From Streptomyces zingiberis (lineage in GTDB: Bacteria > Actinomycetota > Actinomycetes > Streptomycetales > Streptomycetaceae), in NCBI RefSeq assembly GCF_012034935.1, contig NZ_JAATEN010000025.1:1-64000 (forward strand): a DNA stretch of 64,000 bases, in the 5' to 3' direction. Below are positions 16,662 through 26,250 of the stretch, piece after piece (position 1 is the first letter of the stretch; each line of letters begins with the position of its first letter). The position numbers and the translations under genes are program-made. The notes under the pieces are model-generated. The model did no database searches and was not told where the DNA came from. It saw only the letters and a list, made by a program, of their open reading frames with translations.

Positions 16662-17447
16662 ATGTCCCGTGGCCGTCACCGCCGCACCCCCATATCGCAT
16701 CTGATATCCCGTCACATCTCCCGAGTCTCCGTGGTTCTCGTGGCCGGCTCGGCCGGTGTCGCGGCTCCGCTGCTCTTCGCCGGCCAGGCCGCCGCGGCGC
16801 CCGCCCCGGCCCAGGCCGCGCAGGTCGCGCAGGCCGCGCCCGCTCAGCAGGCCGGGCAGGCCGGGCAGGACGCCGGCGCCTACACCGTCGTCCGGGGCGA
16901 CACGCTGCACCGCATCGCCACCGACCACGAGGTCGAGGGCGGCTGGAAGGCGCTCTACGAGGCCAACCGCGCGACCGTCGGCGGCAACCCGCACCTGATC
17001 CTCCCCGGCCAGAAGCTGACCCTGGACCTGCGGGCGGAGGCCCCGGCGGCCCCGGAGGCCGGGAAGCCGCTCGCCGCCGAGAAGACCGCCGCCGAGGCCC
17101 CGGCCCCGGCCGCGGCGCAGGCCTACCCGGACAACCTGGACGGCTGGATCCGCGAGGCCCTCTCGATCATGCAGGCCAAGGGCATCCCGGGCAGCTACGA
17201 GGGCATCCACCGGAACATCATCCGGGAGTCCGGCGGGGACCCGAACGCCATCAACAACTGGGACATCAACGCCCAGAACGGCACCCCGTCCATCGGTCTG
17301 CTCCAGGTGATCAAGCCGACCTTCGACGCCTACCACGTCGAGGGCACCGCCAACAGCCAGTACGACCCGGTGGCCAACATCGTCGCCGCGTGCAACTACG
17401 CGGCCGACCGGTACGGCTCGATCGACAACGTCAACGGCCCGTACTGA
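16662..17447 (+). CDS. secreted LysM + SLT lytic transglycosylase
   Basis: A 261-residue exported muralytic protein. Residues 1-46 form a long signal peptide ending AGQAAAAPA. A LysM domain (about 73-122, YTVVRGDTLHRIATDHEV...LPGQKL) binds glycan chains; a C-terminal soluble lytic transglycosylase domain (about 160-261) has NIIRESGGDPNAINNWD with the likely catalytic Glu189 and GTPSIGLLQVIKPTFDAYH. It should cleave MurNAc-GlcNAc bonds to form anhydro-MurNAc. It is not a resuscitation-promoting factor, as the Rpf fold motif is absent. Control by the riboswitch immediately upstream links it to c-di-AMP, consistent with spore germination or growth-linked wall turnover. Confidence 0.92.
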   Translation: MSRGRHRRTPISHLISRHISRVSVVLVAGSAGVAAPLLFAGQAAAAPAPAQAAQVAQAAPAQQAGQAGQDAGAYTVVRGDTLHRIATDHEVEGGWKALYEANRATVGGNPHLILPGQKLTLDLRAEAPAAPEAGKPLAAEKTAAEAPAPAAAQAYPDNLDGWIREALSIMQAKGIPGSYEGIHRNIIRESGGDPNAINNWDINAQNGTPSIGLLQVIKPTFDAYHVEGTANSQYDPVANIVAACNYAADRYGSIDNVNGPY

Positions 17448-17496
17448 CCGGCTGACCGGCGCCGGCCGGCCGGGCCGGCCCGCACCGAGCGGCACC

Positions 17497-17530
17497 CGGG
17501 GCCGGGAGAGGGCAGCCTCTCCCGGCCCCG
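17497..17530 (+). terminator. terminator after the transglycosylase
   Basis: A 15-bp perfect stem (17497-17511 with 17516-17530) with the tetraloop GCAG, 50 nt beyond the stop codon. Confidence 0.85.
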
Positions 17531-17744
17531 CGGCGCGTCCACGGGCAGTCCCGCCCGGCAGGAACATCCCTCCCGGGCGGCGGAGGTGCCCAGGGCGGAG
17601 GTGCCCAGGGATGAAGCAGCCGCCCGCCCGGGCCGCGGCCGCTCCTTCCGGGCGGAGCCCCCCGCGGGGCCCTGTCGAGACGCGGCCGCCCACGGGATAT
17701 CTTGATGTCGAGCAATGTTGCAGACGTGGAGAGCGGAGCACCCG

Positions 17745-19964
<2,220 letters not shown>

Positions 19965-19981
19965 GGCGGGGCACGACCTGA

Positions 19982-20015
19982 CGGGCGGGGAGGGCCGCGG
20001 CGCCCTCCCCGCCCG
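19982..20015 (+). terminator. terminator after icd
   Basis: A 14-bp perfect stem (19982-19995 with 20002-20015) around a 6-nt loop, 17 nt after the stop. Confidence 0.85.
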
Positions 20016-20623
20016 CGCGTGTGCCCGGGGCGCGCCGCCTCCGGGCCCGCGCATCCGCCGCCGCGGTGGCCGGCGCCCGCTCCGCACCCCGCCCCGGAGG
20101 GCCCGCGCCCGTCCCGCCCCGGCCCTCCGTCACCGCCCGCCCGGTCCCGCGTCCCGCCCGCCGGACCGCGCGGGGACCGTGCGCCGGCCCCGTCCGGCGC
20201 GCGTTGTGTTAATTCCGTGATTACTGGGCCTTCTCCCGGCATTTTTCCCGCCGGAACCCCTCGTGCCGCCACCCTGTGTTTCGGCACGATGAACTCGCCG
20301 CTCAGGGTGCGGTCACCGGCCCCTCCGCCGGACGCACCCTCCGCACCGCCCACCGGGAGAGCGCTACCCCCGTGCGCCGGCTCTCCCGGTGCGGCCGGTC
20401 GGCACCCGGCCGGGAGACGCACCCGGCCCGCCCGGCCCCCCGTACCCCCGCGGGGGCCGGGCCCTCCGGGGCGGCACCGGCTTCACCCCACCGTGGCGCG
20501 TGACCGGCGCCGCGGCCGTGGCACGGGCACAGAGAGGACGGTAGGACCGATGCGCGAGGGTGCCGCAGGGACCGACGGCCGCCCGTCACCGCGCCCGGGC
20601 CGCTTCCGGACGGGAGCCCCGAG
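20016..20623. other. intergenic, A+T-richer pocket, no gene recognised
   Basis: About 600 nt. Frames through it look like shadows. 20200-20300 is locally A+T-rich (TTGTGTTAATTCCGTGATTA) and may be a promoter for the small ORF or an untranslated leader. Nothing else is supported. Confidence 0.4.
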
Positions 20624-20875
20624 GTGACCAAATGGATCGTCAGTATTCCCACACTCCGCGAGGACCCGGGGGAACGGGTGCCGGGCGTACAGCTCTACGT
20701 CGTCGAGGCGTCCCATCCCCGGCTGGCGCGCAGGGCCGCCCTCGACCGCGCCGCCGGCGCGCCGGCCCTGCGCCACCGCAGGGGCGCCGCGCTCCAGGTG
20801 GAGAGACTCGTCATCGCCCGCTGGACCGGGCCCGATGACGGCGTATCCGCGCCGACTCCCGGTCTCACCGGCTGA
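20624..20875 (+). CDS. small hypothetical protein upstream of a two-component system
   Basis: An 83-residue ORF from a GTG, reading TKWIVSIPTLREDPGERVP and later QLYVVEASHPRLARRAALD. Third positions are mostly G/C and the first 45 residues have an ordinary coding composition, with an alternating hydrophobic pattern. No family recognised; no membrane or signal segment. It ends 19 nt before the response regulator and may be its upstream partner. No other start fits better. Confidence 0.45.
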   Translation: MTKWIVSIPTLREDPGERVPGVQLYVVEASHPRLARRAALDRAAGAPALRHRRGAALQVERLVIARWTGPDDGVSAPTPGLTG

Positions 20876-20894
20876 GTTCGTCTACCGTGCCCGC

Positions 20895-21572
20895 ATGCCC
20901 ACGGTTCTGGTAGTCGAGGACGACGACCTCGTCCGTGACGTGCTCACCCGCTCGCTGACCGCGGCCGGGTACGACGTCACGGCGGTCGGCACGGCCATCG
21001 AGCTGATGCGCCGGATCGCGCCGCCCGTCCCCGACCTCGTCGTCCTCGACCTCGGCCTGCCCGACCTCGACGGCGGCCAGGTGCTGCGGATGCTGCGCGC
21101 CGTCAGCCGGGTCCCGGTGATCATCGCCACGGCGCGGAGCGACGAGTCGGAGATCGTGCGGCTGCTGCGCGACGGGGCCGACGACTACCTGGTGAAGCCG
21201 TTCTCCAGCGAGCAGCTCGCCGCCCGCGTCCACGCCGTGCTGCGCCGCTCCGGCCAGGCCCCGCCCGCCCGGTTACAGGTGGGCGGGCTGGTCCTGGACC
21301 TCCACTCGCGCTCCGTCACGCTGGACGGCGGGAGAGTCGAACTCAACCGGCGCGAGTTCGACCTGCTCGCCTACATGGCCCGGCGCGCGGGGGCCGTCGT
21401 CACCCGCCGCGAACTGCTGACCGAGGTCTGGCGCGGCAGCGACGTCTACGAACGCACCATCGACGTCCACCTCTTCTGGCTCCGCCGCAAGCTGGGGGAG
21501 AACGCCGCCGCGCCCCGCTACCTGCACACCGTCCGCGGTGTCGGGCTCCGGCTGGCGGCGCCGGAGCCCTGA
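20895..21572 (+). CDS. OmpR/PhoB-type response regulator
   Basis: A 225-residue two-component response regulator. The receiver domain (residues 1-115) has acidic DDD at 9-11, phospho-acceptor Asp52 in VVLDLGLPD, and Lys101 in DDYLVKPF. The winged-helix output domain (about 125-222) carries LNRREFDLLAYMARRAGAVV, RRELLTEVW and TIDVHLFWLRRKLGE. TACCGT ends 6 nt before the ATG, so the mRNA is probably leaderless at this gene. An ATG at 20835 in frame adds 20 residues with no family match. The histidine kinase follows 102 nt downstream. Confidence 0.93.
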   Translation: MPTVLVVEDDDLVRDVLTRSLTAAGYDVTAVGTAIELMRRIAPPVPDLVVLDLGLPDLDGGQVLRMLRAVSRVPVIIATARSDESEIVRLLRDGADDYLVKPFSSEQLAARVHAVLRRSGQAPPARLQVGGLVLDLHSRSVTLDGGRVELNRREFDLLAYMARRAGAVVTRRELLTEVWRGSDVYERTIDVHLFWLRRKLGENAAAPRYLHTVRGVGLRLAAPEP

Positions 21573-21602
21573 GCACGGCCTGAGCACGGCCTGAGCACGG
21601 CC
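21570..21602 (+). repeat. three 11-bp direct repeats starting in a stop codon
   Basis: TGAGCACGGCC occurs three times head to tail from the TGA of the response regulator; degenerate copies (CTGAGCAGACC, TGAGAAGACC, CGAGAAGACGG) fill the rest of the gap to the kinase start. Confidence 0.85.
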
Positions 21603-21674
21603 CGGAGGACGGCCCTGAGCAGACCTGAGAAGACCTGAGAAGACGGTCCCGAGAAGACGGGGGTGGCACGGGAC

Positions 21675-23087
21675 ATGACGCTACGAGGCTGGCACGCCCG
21701 GCTCTCGCTCGGCATCGCGCTGCTCACCGCCCTGGCCTTCGCGCTGCCGCTGGCCTATCTCGCGGACCGGCAGGCGGCGCACCGGGCCCACCAGCTCTCC
21801 GAGCGGCGGGCGGCGACCCTCGTCACCGTCCTCGGCGCGACCCGGCAGCCCGCCGAGGTACGCGCCGCGTGGCGCAGTTCGGGGGACGACGCCGCGTCCA
21901 CCTGCGTGCGCCTCGACGGCGCCCCGGTGGGCCGCTGCCCCGCGCCCGCCGCGTACGCCGCGCGCGCCGCCGGCGAACGGCGGGCCATGCGGGTCCGGCC
22001 GCCCGGCCGGGAGGAGGTGCTGCTGCTGCCCGTCGCGCTGCCGGAGGGCGGCACGGCCGTGGTGGAGTCGGCGGTCCGTGAGGGGGAACGCACGGACGGG
22101 GTGCTCACCGCCTGGGCCGTGCTCGCCGCCGCCGTGGGCGCGCTGACCCTGGCCTCGGTGACCGGCGCCGACCGGATGGCCCGCCGCCTCAACCGTTCCG
22201 CCACCGACCTGGCGCGGGCCGCCACCTCGGTGGGCCAGGGCGACTTCGCGGTCCGGGTCGCCGCCGAGGGCCCCCGCGAGGTGCGCAGCGTGGCCCGGGC
22301 CTTCAACACCATGGCCGACCGCATCGACGAGCTGATCCGCTCCGAGCGCGAACTGCTCGCCGATCTCTCCCACCGGCTGCGCACGCCGCTCACCGCGCTC
22401 CGCCTGGAGGCCGACCTGCTGGCCGTCCCCGCCAACTCCCGGCTGCGGGCGGGGCTCGCCGCCCTCGACCGGGAGGTGACGAGCCTGATCAGCACCACGC
22501 GGAGCGGACCGGTCCGGGGCGGCGGCCCCGACGGGCCGCACAGCGACCTGCCGGCGGTGGTCGGCGACCGGATGGCGTTCTGGTCGGCGCTCGCCGAGGC
22601 CCAGGGCCGCGAGTGCCGGGTGCGGCTGGGCCGGGGCCCCCTCCCGGTGGACCTCCCCGCGGACGACCTGACGGCCGCCCTCGACGCCCTGCTGGGCAAC
22701 GTCTTGCGGCACACACCGCCCGGCACCGGCTGCGGGGTGCAGGCCGGGCTGCTCTCCGGCGCCCCCCGCCTCGTCGTGGAGGACGCCGGGCCGGGCATCG
22801 ACAGCCCGGCGCTGGCTGCGGTCCGCGGCGCCAGCCCGGGCGGTTCCAGCGGGCTCGGCCTGGACATCGCCGCCAAGGCGGCCGAGGCGGCGGGCGGGCG
22901 GCTGGTGGTGGACCGCAGCCCGTGGGGTGGGGCGCGGGTGACGATGGTCTTCGGCCCGGTGGAGGCCGGCGGCGGGGAACCATCGGCGGCCGGGGGCGGC
23001 GGCCGGTACGGGGGCCGCGGCCCCAGCCGGGACGGCGCCCGGGGCGGCGGCGGTCCGGGAGGCCGCGACGGGAAGGGGCCGCACTGA
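21675..23087 (+). CDS. sensor histidine kinase
   Basis: About 470 residues. Two membrane helices (about residues 9-30 and 142-163) bracket an extracytoplasmic segment of about 110 residues with two cysteines (Cys77, Cys88). A HAMP linker follows, then the H-box LLADLSHRLRTPLTALRLEAD (phospho-accepting His233) and a reduced ATP-binding region with ALLGNVLRHTPPG (N-box), VVEDAGPGIDS (G1) and GGSSGLGLDIAA (G2). The C-terminal 50 residues are Gly/Arg-rich and disordered. GTG at 21663 is an alternative start. Partner of the response regulator upstream. The G1 motif has D-A-G-P-G-I, slightly off from DxGxGI, but is intact. Confidence 0.9.
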   Translation: MTLRGWHARLSLGIALLTALAFALPLAYLADRQAAHRAHQLSERRAATLVTVLGATRQPAEVRAAWRSSGDDAASTCVRLDGAPVGRCPAPAAYAARAAGERRAMRVRPPGREEVLLLPVALPEGGTAVVESAVREGERTDGVLTAWAVLAAAVGALTLASVTGADRMARRLNRSATDLARAATSVGQGDFAVRVAAEGPREVRSVARAFNTMADRIDELIRSERELLADLSHRLRTPLTALRLEADLLAVPANSRLRAGLAALDREVTSLISTTRSGPVRGGGPDGPHSDLPAVVGDRMAFWSALAEAQGRECRVRLGRGPLPVDLPADDLTAALDALLGNVLRHTPPGTGCGVQAGLLSGAPRLVVEDAGPGIDSPALAAVRGASPGGSSGLGLDIAAKAAEAAGGRLVVDRSPWGGARVTMVFGPVEAGGGEPSAAGGGGRYGGRGPSRDGARGGGGPGGRDGKGPH

Positions 23088-23137
23088 CCCGGCCGCGGCC
23101 AGGCGGCGCCGGCGGGCGGGACGGGGGCGGGGGAGAG

Positions 23138-23153
23138 GCCGTCCGCGGACGGC
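23138..23153. terminator. palindrome between convergent genes
   Basis: A perfect 16-nt palindrome (GCCGTCCGCGGACGGC) lies between the converging histidine kinase and PGBD genes and may act as a shared terminator. Confidence 0.4.
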
Positions 23154-23228
23154 GGTACGGGGGCCGGTAGCGGCACCCCGCCGGTGAGGCGGGGGCGCGG
23201 ACCGGGAGCACGGCGCGCCGGCGGGCCG

Positions 23229-23792
23229 TCAGGTCTCGGCCTCCAGCGCGGAACGGGTCGCCGGTCCGTAGACCCCCTGCGGATCACTCACGATCTTGCG
23301 CAGGGCCTGGTAGTTCTGCACCGCTGCCTCGGTCGGCTGGTCGTAGGTTCCGGTGAGCTGCGCGGTCTGGATCCCGACCTGCCGTAATCGTTCCTGGAGG
23401 CGCAGCACTTCGTCTCCCGCGTCGCCCCGGCGCATCGTCGCGGCCGCCCCTTCGTCCCGCCCTTCGGACGGCGCGCCGGCCCCGGTGGTCGGGCCGGGCG
23501 TGCCCGCCGGCGGCGCGGACGAGGAGCTCGGCCGGATGCGGGGCGAGGTGCCCGACGGTCCGGCGGTCGGGGTGACGGCGGGCGGCCGGGCGGTGACCGT
23601 GGTGGTGGCGACGGGCGCCGGGCCCGTCCGGGCCTCGATGACGGGGGACCGGGGCGGCGCGAGCGGCTGGTCGAGCAGGCGGACCAGGACGAACGCCAGC
23701 ACGGCCAGCACGGCCACGGCTCCGGCCGGCAACAGGCGGCCCCGCCACCGCGGGCGTGGGCCGTGCGCGTTCTTGTGCCGCCCAGCAGGCAT
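23229..23792 (-). CDS. single-pass membrane protein with peptidoglycan-binding domain
   Basis: 187 residues. A basic N-terminus is followed by a transmembrane helix (about residues 20-42, LLPAGAVAVLAVLAFVLVRLL), a Pro/Thr/Ser-rich spacer, then a C-terminal peptidoglycan-binding fold (about 120-186: GDEVLRLQERLRQVGIQ, GTYDQPTEAAVQNYQALR, GVYGPATRSALEAE). It would tether the membrane to the wall from outside. No catalytic domain is present. It converges with the histidine kinase. Confidence 0.75.
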   Translation of the reverse strand: MPAGRHKNAHGPRPRWRGRLLPAGAVAVLAVLAFVLVRLLDQPLAPPRSPVIEARTGPAPVATTTVTARPPAVTPTAGPSGTSPRIRPSSSSAPPAGTPGPTTGAGAPSEGRDEGAAATMRRGDAGDEVLRLQERLRQVGIQTAQLTGTYDQPTEAAVQNYQALRKIVSDPQGVYGPATRSALEAET

Positions 23793-24614
23793 GCTTCTCA
23801 GCCCTTCAGCCAGTTCTCCCCTGAGGCGGCATGGTCACGTGCCGCCCGCGCGCCGGGGAAACCCTTCCCCGCCCCGGCCTCCGCGCCCCCGCCCGGCCGG
23901 TGGAGTCGTTCGCGATTGTAGGGCCGCGGGCAGGGTTGCCCCGGGGATCGCGAACATTTCCGGAACGCGGACCGGTGGCCGCGGTGCTCGCCCGCGCGGC
24001 GCCCAGCCATGGCCCGGGGAGTCGGGCCGGTGACCGGAAGGGCGACCCGGGCGTGCTCCGGGCACGACGGAAGGACGGTCCTGGACCCCGCGCCCACGGG
24101 GGCTGACCTGGGGGCCGGGACGCGGACCCGGACCGGGCCGGTGTGACGCTCCGTCAATTCCGCACAGGGACCGAAAAAATTCCGGTAAGCGCTTGTTCCG
24201 ATCCCCCTCGTGCGCTCCCGTCCACCGGGATCAATGACCGGTATCGCTCCCACCGGAACGGGCTGATCTGCGATGGGTTCACGTCTCCAAGGGCGCTGGG
24301 GCCGACTCCCGTTCCGGAAAAGTTCCGGTAATTCTTTTCCCCGGAGAGTCGGTTCCGGTCACGGTTGGCGCCGCTCGGTGACCGCTCCGCCCGGACCGGT
24401 GGCCGGGTCGCTGAGCTGCCGCGACGGCCCGTCCACGGGCCCCCGGTCCGTTCTCCGTACCGCCGTCCACCCCTGTGGCCAGCAAGTTTCCCGGATCGTG
24501 ATGGGCCGGAACTGGATGGCGGCCCACCGGGGGCCAGATTTACCGTGCTTGTCACCGCCAGGCCGGTACTGGTTCACCGTATGGACACCCCCCACCCCAC
24601 GTTAAGGACCCGCC
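23793..24614. other. 820-nt divergent intergenic region with duplicated 14-15-mer
   Basis: No gene is supported here. AAAAATTCCGGTAA ends at 24188 and AAAAGTTCCGGTAA lies at 24318-24331, 14-mers that differ at one base, 143-144 nt apart, in a locally A+T-rich stretch upstream of the DUF4956-VTC-CotH genes. They could be regulator sites. Confidence 0.55.
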
Positions 24615-25241
24615 ATGGCACGAACCCTTCTGTTCGCGTGCGACATCGCCGCAGTGAGTCTCCTGGTGTTCGCCCTGTACTTCCCACGTCACCGGCGACG
24701 GGACCTGGTGGTGGCCTACCTGGGCGTGAACGTGGGGGTGCTGGCGGTGGCCGGCTCGCTGAGCGTCACCGGATCCGGGACCGGCCTCGGCCTCGGGCTC
24801 GCCCTCTTCGGCGTGCTGTCCATCATCCGGCTCCGCTCCACCGAACTGGACCAGCACGAGGTCGCCTATTACTTCTCCGCGCTCGCGCTCGGCGTGCTCG
24901 GCGCCATGCCCACCGACAACCTGTGGCGCTCGCTCGGCCTGATGGTCCTCATCCTGGTCGCCCTCGCCGTGGGTGACCACCCCCGGCTGCTGCGCAGCTA
25001 CCGGCGGCAGCTGATGGTGCTCGACACCGCGCTGCCCGATCACACCGCGCTCGTCGCCCACCTGGAGACCACGCTCGGCGCCCGCGTGCACGCGGCCGTC
25101 GTCCAGCGGCTCGACCTGGTCAACGACACCACCGTCGTCGACGTGCGCTACCGCGTGCCCACCGGCCGTCCCGCCAAGGGCGAACCACCGGCGCCGCGCT
25201 CCGCCGCCACCTCCGCCACGCCGCTGACGGTGCGCTCGTGA
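24615..25241 (+). CDS. DUF4956 membrane protein
   Basis: 208 residues. The N-terminal 120 residues hold about four membrane helices with conserved small-residue-rich LGLGLALFGVLSIIRLRSTELDQHEVAYYF, followed by MPTDNLWRS; the C-terminal cytosolic part has YRVPTGRPAKG. This matches the DUF4956 family, whose function is not established, typically found next to VTC-domain proteins. The ATG has AAGGA 8 nt upstream. The stop overlaps the VTC gene start (GTGA), so the two are translationally coupled. Confidence 0.85.
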   Translation: MARTLLFACDIAAVSLLVFALYFPRHRRRDLVVAYLGVNVGVLAVAGSLSVTGSGTGLGLGLALFGVLSIIRLRSTELDQHEVAYYFSALALGVLGAMPTDNLWRSLGLMVLILVALAVGDHPRLLRSYRRQLMVLDTALPDHTALVAHLETTLGARVHAAVVQRLDLVNDTTVVDVRYRVPTGRPAKGEPPAPRSAATSATPLTVRS

Positions 25242-26062
25242 GCCCCGCCCGGCGGCCGACCGCCCTCGACGCGCTGGACCCCATCGGGCTGGAGGAACTG
25301 CTGGACCGCGCCCTGCTCCAGACCCGGATCGACCGCAAGTACGTGCTGCCCGCCCACTCCCTGGAGGCCCTGGTGGCGTCACTGCCCGCCGGGACGCGCG
25401 TGCTGGAGATCGACGGCGACCGGCGCTTCGCGTACCGCTCGCTGTACTTCGACACCCCGGACCTGATCAGCTACCGGCTCGCCGCCCACCGGCGCAGACG
25501 CCGCTTCAAGGTGCGCACCCGCCTCTACGAGCAGTCCGGCGAGTGCTGGCTGGAGGTGAAGACCCGGGGCTCCCGCGCCTCCACCGTCAAACAGCGCCTG
25601 CGGTACGAGCGGGACGACTTCGCCACCCTGCTCCCCGGCCGCGCCTTCGTCGACGCGATCCTGGCCGGGAACGGCATCGACGGCGGCGCCCGGTTCGCCC
25701 TCGCCCCGGTGCTGACCACCCGCTACCGCCGCACCACGCTCTACCTCCCCGGCTCCGGCAGCCGCGTCACCCTGGACACCGAGCTGACCTGGCGGGACGG
25801 CGAACGGGAACTCAGCCTGCCCGGGGTGGCCGTGGTCGAGACCAAGACCGGCTCCACCGCGTCGGCGGTGGACCGCCTGCTGTGGCGGAGCGGCCGGCGT
25901 CCCGACCGGATCTCGAAGTACGCCACCGGCCTCGCCGCGCTCCGCCCCGGCCTGCCGGCCACCCCGTGGCGGCGGACCCTGCGCCGGAGCTTCGGCGGCG
26001 CGGACCCCACCCCCGGCACGGGCCGGCCGGCGATGCCCCTCCCCACCGCCTGCGCCGTCTGA
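25238..26062 (+). CDS. VTC domain-containing protein (polyphosphate polymerase-like)
   Basis: 274 residues with the triphosphate-tunnel fold of VTC: RIDRKYVLP (residues about 31-39), YRSLYFDTPDL, RRRRFKVRTRLYE, LEVKTRG, STVKQRLRY, DTELTWRDGE and VVETKTGS. Basic and acidic residues alternate along the tunnel as in yeast Vtc4, which makes polyphosphate from ATP. Bacterial members are less well characterised. It starts at a GTG overlapping the upstream stop and is followed by a CotH protein kinase-like gene on the same strand. Confidence 0.85.
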   Translation: MSPARRPTALDALDPIGLEELLDRALLQTRIDRKYVLPAHSLEALVASLPAGTRVLEIDGDRRFAYRSLYFDTPDLISYRLAAHRRRRRFKVRTRLYEQSGECWLEVKTRGSRASTVKQRLRYERDDFATLLPGRAFVDAILAGNGIDGGARFALAPVLTTRYRRTTLYLPGSGSRVTLDTELTWRDGERELSLPGVAVVETKTGSTASAVDRLLWRSGRRPDRISKYATGLAALRPGLPATPWRRTLRRSFGGADPTPGTGRPAMPLPTACAV

Positions 26063-26250
26063 CCGCGGAGCGCGGGCGGTGGCGGCTCCCGCGCAGGCCA
26101 CCGCCCCGCTCCGGGACACCGGCCGGCCGCGCCGTCACCGCGACGGCGCTCCTCGTCCGGCGCGCCCCGAGACGTACGCCCGTACGGCCCGGCGGCCGGT
26201 CCTCCCTGCCGCCGCCCGCTCCCACCCCCCACGATGCGAGGTGTTGCCCT

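Noticed and set aside
16662..17447. Resuscitation-promoting factor
   Set aside because: The catalytic domain is SLT-type with RESGGDPNAIN, not the Rpf fold; only the riboswitch resembles the rpfA leader.
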